64,000 nucleotides of DNA from Chlorops oryzae. Taxonomy: Eukaryota > Arthropoda > Insecta > Diptera > Chloropidae. The stretch spans positions 17,146,853-17,210,852 of the forward strand of contig CM035808.1 in NCBI GenBank assembly GCA_020466095.1, read 5' to 3'. The notes under the pieces are model-generated. The model had not been told where the DNA came from. It saw nothing but the letters and a program-made list of their open reading frames with translations, and searched no databases. Positions 58,579-64,000 of this stretch are shown here, one piece after another; within the stretch, counting starts at the first letter, position 1; each line of letters opens with the position of its first letter. The translations under genes were made by a program, and so were the position numbers.

Positions 58579-60163
58579 TTGCCGTCTCTTTGAAGAATCA
58601 AAAGTCGGCTAGAAAGATTTCGGATGGTCTGGAATAAACTCAAAAGCTTTGAATTAGTCCTAATATGAATAGTTCAAGACTTCTCTTTTGTGCTAAGAGG
58701 GGTTTAGAATGGAACTGTAAAAGGTTCTAAAGTAGAATTTTATTTTTTTAAAATTCATCCATTAAATAAGGATATTACCATTTTGTGGAAAATGAATTTT
58801 TTTTTTTAACTATTCACTTGCCTTCATTTATTTACCCCGTCCCCCAGTTAAACTCAATTCAGTTGAAGTCAAATCAAACAGCATTCAGACAGCGCAGCGT
58901 AACTTATTACGCTTTTAATCCTTTCTACAACCAATATTTAATTAGGATTAATTAGTGTTAAAAGCAAGTAAGAACCTAAGCAGATAAATGTAAGTCGTCC
59001 GTTTTAATAGTGCAAATAGCAGTAGTTCGCTTAATTCTCACATGTGCAAACAATAAATTTTCCGGTCAAGGGATACAAAAATAAGAGGCTTTTGGGAAAA
59101 AAAAGCTATTTAAAAGAATGATGCTACACTATTTCGGACTTGATAAATAACAATGCATTAACCCTAAGCAAATAGCGGCAAGCGCCTTTTACCTATAATA
59201 TTTTTTTTTTTTTTTTTTAATTCTACAAGCCATAGCGATTTTAATAATTTACGCAAATTTTTCATTTCCATTGAAGAAAGAAATGTTCCTGCATACATAT
59301 GTAGGTAAACACAAACACACGTGAGTATAATGTGGAAACCCTCGTTGTTTCCCTTTAGTGGTTCAAGCTCATTCCCTCATACCCTCATTCTAAGTCTCAA
59401 AAAAGGGTTAAAAATGCTGATACATGTACATCCATTTTTAATGCCTTCCCTTGACGGTCTGGGGCGAGGGAGGTTCAAGAAATTTCCCGAAGCAGCACAC
59501 AACAATGAAAAGCTTCGGAAAACAAAAAAAAAATGAAAACATTCAAAATACAAAAGCTAATATCAAACCCCAATTTTATTATATTACAAATGGAATGGTC
59601 ACTCTTCAGTTCAGCTGCATACCTCGCCTTCAATGCTGGCTACCTTCATTAGCGTTTGTGGTGAGCATTTCTAAAATTTTCCAAAAATTCTCCGAAAAGA
59701 GAAAAAAAAAACATTTTTTAAAAAGGTCGATATATGCTTTGTTCCCAAAAATCTCTTTGCTCCATCCAAACTTGCTCGCCCCTCCGCCGCGGCGTGCCGT
59801 TCAACTGTCTAACGTCAAATGTAATAATAATTTTTTGGCTTATCCTTATTATTACATAAGCATACATACAACATATACATATAAGGTATCGATGTACCTT
59901 TTTGTTGGTTAAGTCCTTTCTCTCGGCCATCCATAGATTACCTTTACGACGGAATACATCAAAAATTAAAAGCGAAACGGCACACATGTATGCTGACCCT
60001 TTTTCCTCACCGCCTTTTTTTTTTTTTTGTCCTCTTTGCTTTTGATTAGAACTCATGCTCCTTTCTTTTTGAGAAATGAATGATGTCCACTTTTGAAGGA
60101 ATATTTATAAAGGATTTTTGTTTTTAGGTATTTCAAAAAATATTTTTTTTTTTGCATATTCAT

Positions 60164-60365
60164 TAGGGTGGGTCGATTTTTTTTTCGAAAAAGCGTATAG
60201 AAGAAACGTAAACTAGATGAAATTTTAAGAAAATTTTGCCTACAAACCTAGGGTCTAAAATGAATTCCTAGCTCGCGCAAATCAACCTCAAAATATTGCT
60301 TTTGGGTTTCATGAAACCCTACGCTTGTGTCCGATTTTTCGCTCCATACAAATCGACCCACCCTA
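60164..60365. mobile_element. hAT-type MITE with perfect 8-bp target duplication
   Basis: 202 bp. Both ends read TAGGGTGGGTCGATTT (16 bp perfect). Flanking ATATTCAT at 60156-60163 is repeated exactly at 60366-60373. An 8-bp duplication is the hallmark of hAT transposition. No coding frame, so it depended on a transposase in trans. Confidence 0.9.
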
Positions 60366-63300
60366 ATATTCATGTGACATGTTCGGGCATTCTTTTTGCA
60401 GAATGTCGTTGGAACAAATTAAGTAATATTGTGAAGAGCTTTTACCTTTATCTCTGACTGGCCGGCCTTTTGGAGGAACAAAAGAAAAACAAAAAATTAT
60501 ACCAATTATCATTGAAATTCGTTTTCAAGGACTAATAGGTAAGGGATTTTCGAAGTTCGATTAAAAAATTTAAAGGATTTAAGAAATCGCTTAAAAATTC
60601 GGTGAATAATCATCCCCATTTATGAATTGACTTGAAATTCGGTCTGGCTCCATCTATCGAATCGACGACTCCTTAACTCATTCGTCAAGCGAACTGATGT
60701 GACAATCTCTTGAATGACGACTTTTGAGCACAGTCAGACACAGTACAAGGACACACGCTTGATTTCAATCCAGCCTGCGTCTCGTCCAGAATTTCCAATA
60801 TTCGCTAATCGCCCAAACTGAGACTGAGATAGTTCGATATCTGTCTCGCTCTGCGTCTCACGGTCGGTCGCTTATCGTTTTTTTTTTTTTCGAAAAACAA
60901 CAAAATTCCTTGAGGAGATTTCCTACTTTCAGCACAAGTGTTTGTCATTCCGAGAACTCATTCTCAGCCGCACACACGTGCAATCAGCCAAGCAAAGTTT
61001 TTGGAATCCATCAACAACCCTTTTCAATTGATTGGCCGACGGGGGGAGATCTGTGGGGACGTTTGATGTTTGTTTCGTAAATAACAAATCAGGCATTTAT
61101 AAATGATGCGCTGCCGTACATACATACATACATACAAACATACACACGAACGTATTTAAGTAAGCAGAGCGAACCAGAGAAACTATGTTCTTCCCACCTT
61201 CCGAAGCGATTTTCTTAAGTACTCCTTCGACTGAAGAAATCAATACGTACATAGGTACATGTGTATGTTCAACCCTCTCGAATTCGAAAATTTCAAATGG
61301 AAGACGACGTCTTTCGATCTAATAAGACACGATTGTAATTAATTAAATTAATTCGTTTCGGTTTTAATACACGAAATGCTTTTCGATTTCAGTTTTGAGA
61401 GTTTTGAATCGAATCGCAAGCATGGCGCGAGGCGGGCGGCGGGACGAGCGGAGACGCATTCGGCTCTATCCAATCAGTTGAAAATGGGTACATTATTTAT
61501 CGTAAAAGTCTTCCCCCGTTCTGTTCCGTTCCGTTCTCCCCGTTCTATTCCATTCGATTCACTATCTGACAGGGTGACAGATAGGTAAATGGAGAGCATT
61601 TAAGTTCTGGCAAGCAGGCAAGCATTCAAAGGACTCTGTCGATTTTGATTAGAATGCAGCGCCAGATTTCGATCAGAAGAAAAACCTCCCACCCGAAAGT
61701 GTCAGTGGCGGAGGTAGAAGAGAAAGGGAGAGAGAAGAGATAGTAGTGGTTGTAGCAGAAAGTCGGGTAGAACTGTCTCAATTTATGCTCAGCATGACAT
61801 TCCAGATATTTGTTCTTATAGTATTTGCGAAATGGGTAAAAGTGTTTCTTGAATATTGGGTATTTTTGCCTTCGGGTGTCTTTAGGGCTTAATGAATTGA
61901 CATTGATTAGAAATTTTGATTCGGCAACAGCACGAATTGTGAATTTTCTGCTTGGCTGACAGCGATAAAACTTTTCCCATTCCAGTTCTCCTAACCGCTG
62001 AGTGAAAGCATTCAACTTTTCGGGTCGTTAGGGAAGCTAGTTTTGCTCGATCGATATGACATTTGTCTTAAGTCAAGGGTAAAACGGAATTTTCAAGTAC
62101 AACAATAAATTTTTTGAATGACCCCATAAAAAAATATTTAAAAATATTTAAAAATATATTTTTTTTTCCTTCCAATTCATCATACCTTTTTTTTTTGCTC
62201 TATCCATCGTCCGGTTTTGAAAGTTTCAGCAACATTTGCTTTTTAATTTCAAACATCATTAACATTGTGTATACAAGAGCCCTCGAAAATCAAAAACCGA
62301 GTGCGAGAAATGAAAGCACAAACGAAACCGTAAAGAGATGGACTGAATGAAACAAAAAAAAAAAAGGAGAAGAATTCAAATAAAAATGAGTAAATATCCT
62401 TTTTGGCTAATTATTTATTTAAACATTAAACAAACAAAACACAGTGAAATAAAAAACCCAAAAATAAAAAAAAATAAAATGAAGCAAATACATACAAATT
62501 GAAGCCGAAACTGAAGCCACATGTGTGCTTTGTGCACCACAAAAGGCAAAAGGCGAATGGGGGGCATTCAGTGGAAAGAAACGTATAAATATGGAGAAGA
62601 ACGAAATCGCAAAATCCGATGCTCAGCTCAGCTTTGATACGTACTAAGCAAAAAAATAAATTAAGTGGGGGTTTAATTTGTTAATATTAGAATTTTTGCT
62701 GCTAAGAAAATGAAAGGATTGCTTTTTCCACATTTTCGTAGTATGCTTGAAGGCGTTATTTGTCGGCTCGCTTGATTTCTTTTATTTTTCGATGTCGAAA
62801 ATGTATGTACGTTTAATGTATCATATGAGTATTCGCATGTGTTCGGTTGTTGGAATTTATGAATTTCTTAAAACAAATTGAAAAAAGGAAAAACAAAATA
62901 AATTTCCAAATGCTTGCTGCCATATTGATACAATCAGAGATGAAGCACACACACACTAACACAGAAGCATTGAAGGATTTTTAGGCATGAGAGGAAAAAA
63001 AGAAAAGGTTGCGAGAAAAAGGATTAATCCATACCTAAAGTTATAATGAAAACATACCTACACACACAGACACACACTAATGCACCCATGGACATGTGAT
63101 GCGGCGCAAATGTAGCAAAAGGATAAAATCTACGAGAAAGACAAAAGTAAAAAGGATTCGATTTTTAATGCATGATATGACAGGCGGCTTACACAAACAT
63201 AAAGAAGCAAACACCCACAAGCACACACTCACAAATTCACACACTCACTCACACAGTGAGTGAAAGTAATTTTTCTGCTATTTTTCTGTATGCTTTTTTG

Positions 63301-64000
63301 TTGCTTCATGTATGTCTGTACATGTGTGCGTGTGTGCGTCTGAGTACAGTTGTATGCATAATATTAGACGATTTCTAATTGTGGATGCGAATTTACGTTT
63401 AATGATGGAAGACATGGCATAAAGACAACGCGACAATTCGACACACTCACAGACAGACAATCATCGAGACGGAGGCCGTGTTGACGACAAAGCAACAAAG
63501 ACGTTCGGTGATGAAGGCCATTTTCCTTCTGCCAAAGGGTGGTTAATAATAAAAGCAATCGAAAGGCGAAGCATACTTTCTGGGTGATGGCATTGATGTT
63601 TGAATTTCGAAAAAGAGTTGAAACGAGATGGCGTCAGCTAGAAAGAAAAAAAAAAAAAAAAAAAATAAAACCGGGAGCAAGAAAAAAACCCGATTACGCA
63701 TAGATATATAAATAAATAAGTGAATAAATGAGAGGGGAGATACTAAGAAGGGTTGCTTCTACCTTCGTCTTATCGTCCTAGGTTGATGCTGAGGAAATTC
63801 TGATACTTTGAAAGCGTCATATGTAGAGAAAATTAAAAAGTAAAAAGTAAACAAAATAAATAAATAAATAAAAAAAATATATAGACTCTGAATCGGTGAA
63901 GTATGAAGCGAGATCTTAAAATGCTATAAACTTTTTTACGGCTACTTCGACTTTTTTTTTTTAATGCGTGTGTGCGTTCATTTATTTTTGAAATTTCCGT

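Larger units (their letters stand above)
49095..64000 (+). other. ct: Cut intron 1, third visible segment
   Basis: About 15 kb with no cut exon seen before the window ends. It contains a weak coding-like patch (50168-50762), a GAAT microsatellite (50064-50092), transposons at 53.5, 55.9, 58.1 and 60.2 kb, and a more GC-rich stretch at 54.2-55.5 kb with GATG, GTGCC and GCGAC repeats. From 51.0 to 53.5 kb and from 60.4 to 64.0 kb I see only AT-rich DNA with poly-A/T and CA/GT runs. Confidence 0.55.

Noticed and set aside
60100..60135. Third ratchet point (TTTTTGTTTTTAG|GTATTT)
   Set aside because: Good pyrimidine tract, but GTATTT is a poor donor.
60500..60545. Ratchet point at ACTAATAG|GTAAGG
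   Set aside because: The donor half is fair, but the region before the AG has purines and no real pyrimidine tract.
62584..62630. TATA promoter (TATAAAT then TCAGCT)
   Set aside because: About 41 bp spacing is too long for a fly TATA-Inr pair, and no frame follows.

Overview
The window is nuclear DNA from a higher (cyclorrhaphan) fly. It is AT-rich, full of di- to penta-nucleotide microsatellites, homopolymer runs and small inverted-repeat transposons, and has almost no long protein-coding frames. Most long open frames are translations of simple repeats (CT/GA, poly-T, CA) and are not genes. I see no bacterial-type operons, rRNA, intact tRNA or CRISPR.

The one gene I recognise is the first coding exon of cut (ct), the CUX-family homeodomain transcription factor, on the + strand at 9509-9625. 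Its 39 codons end in a textbook splice donor (CAG|GTGAGT) and match, from memory, the N-terminus of Drosophila Cut with a few substitutions. A TATA-less Inr+DPE core promoter lies about 1 kb upstream, at about 8471. The leader between them is A-rich and holds several upstream ORFs. I see no second cut exon, so I read positions 9626-64000 as one very long first intron (at least 54 kb) and 1-8470 as upstream flank.

The most interesting intron signals are two candidate recursive-splicing ratchet points: pyrimidine tract-AG immediately followed by GTAAG, at 31151|31152 and 49088|49089. They divide the visible intron into steps of about 21.5, 18 and at least 15 kb, on the same strand as cut. Two possible internal first exons are also flagged: a TATA/Inr-like start before a 64-codon frame near 25.5-25.8 kb, and a DRE motif before a perfect GTAAGT donor near 48.2-48.33 kb.

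Transposon debris is plentiful. It includes several pogo/Tigger-like MITE families with CAGT/ACTG ends next to TA (14-22 kb, 45.5 kb), a hAT-type MITE with a perfect 8-bp target duplication (60.16 kb), two near-perfect long-arm hairpin elements (19.7 and 21.8 kb), a three-copy family with CCAGCCAAC ends (2.2, 31.3, 53.5 kb), a 5'-truncated LINE with poly-A tail (58.1 kb), a tRNA-like SINE fragment (3.5 kb) and a possible LTR/primer-binding-site remnant beside a CACTA pentamer satellite (33 kb). A homopurine GA tract of about 630 bp occupies 35.7-36.3 kb. All family names rest on visible ends and memory; no database search was possible.
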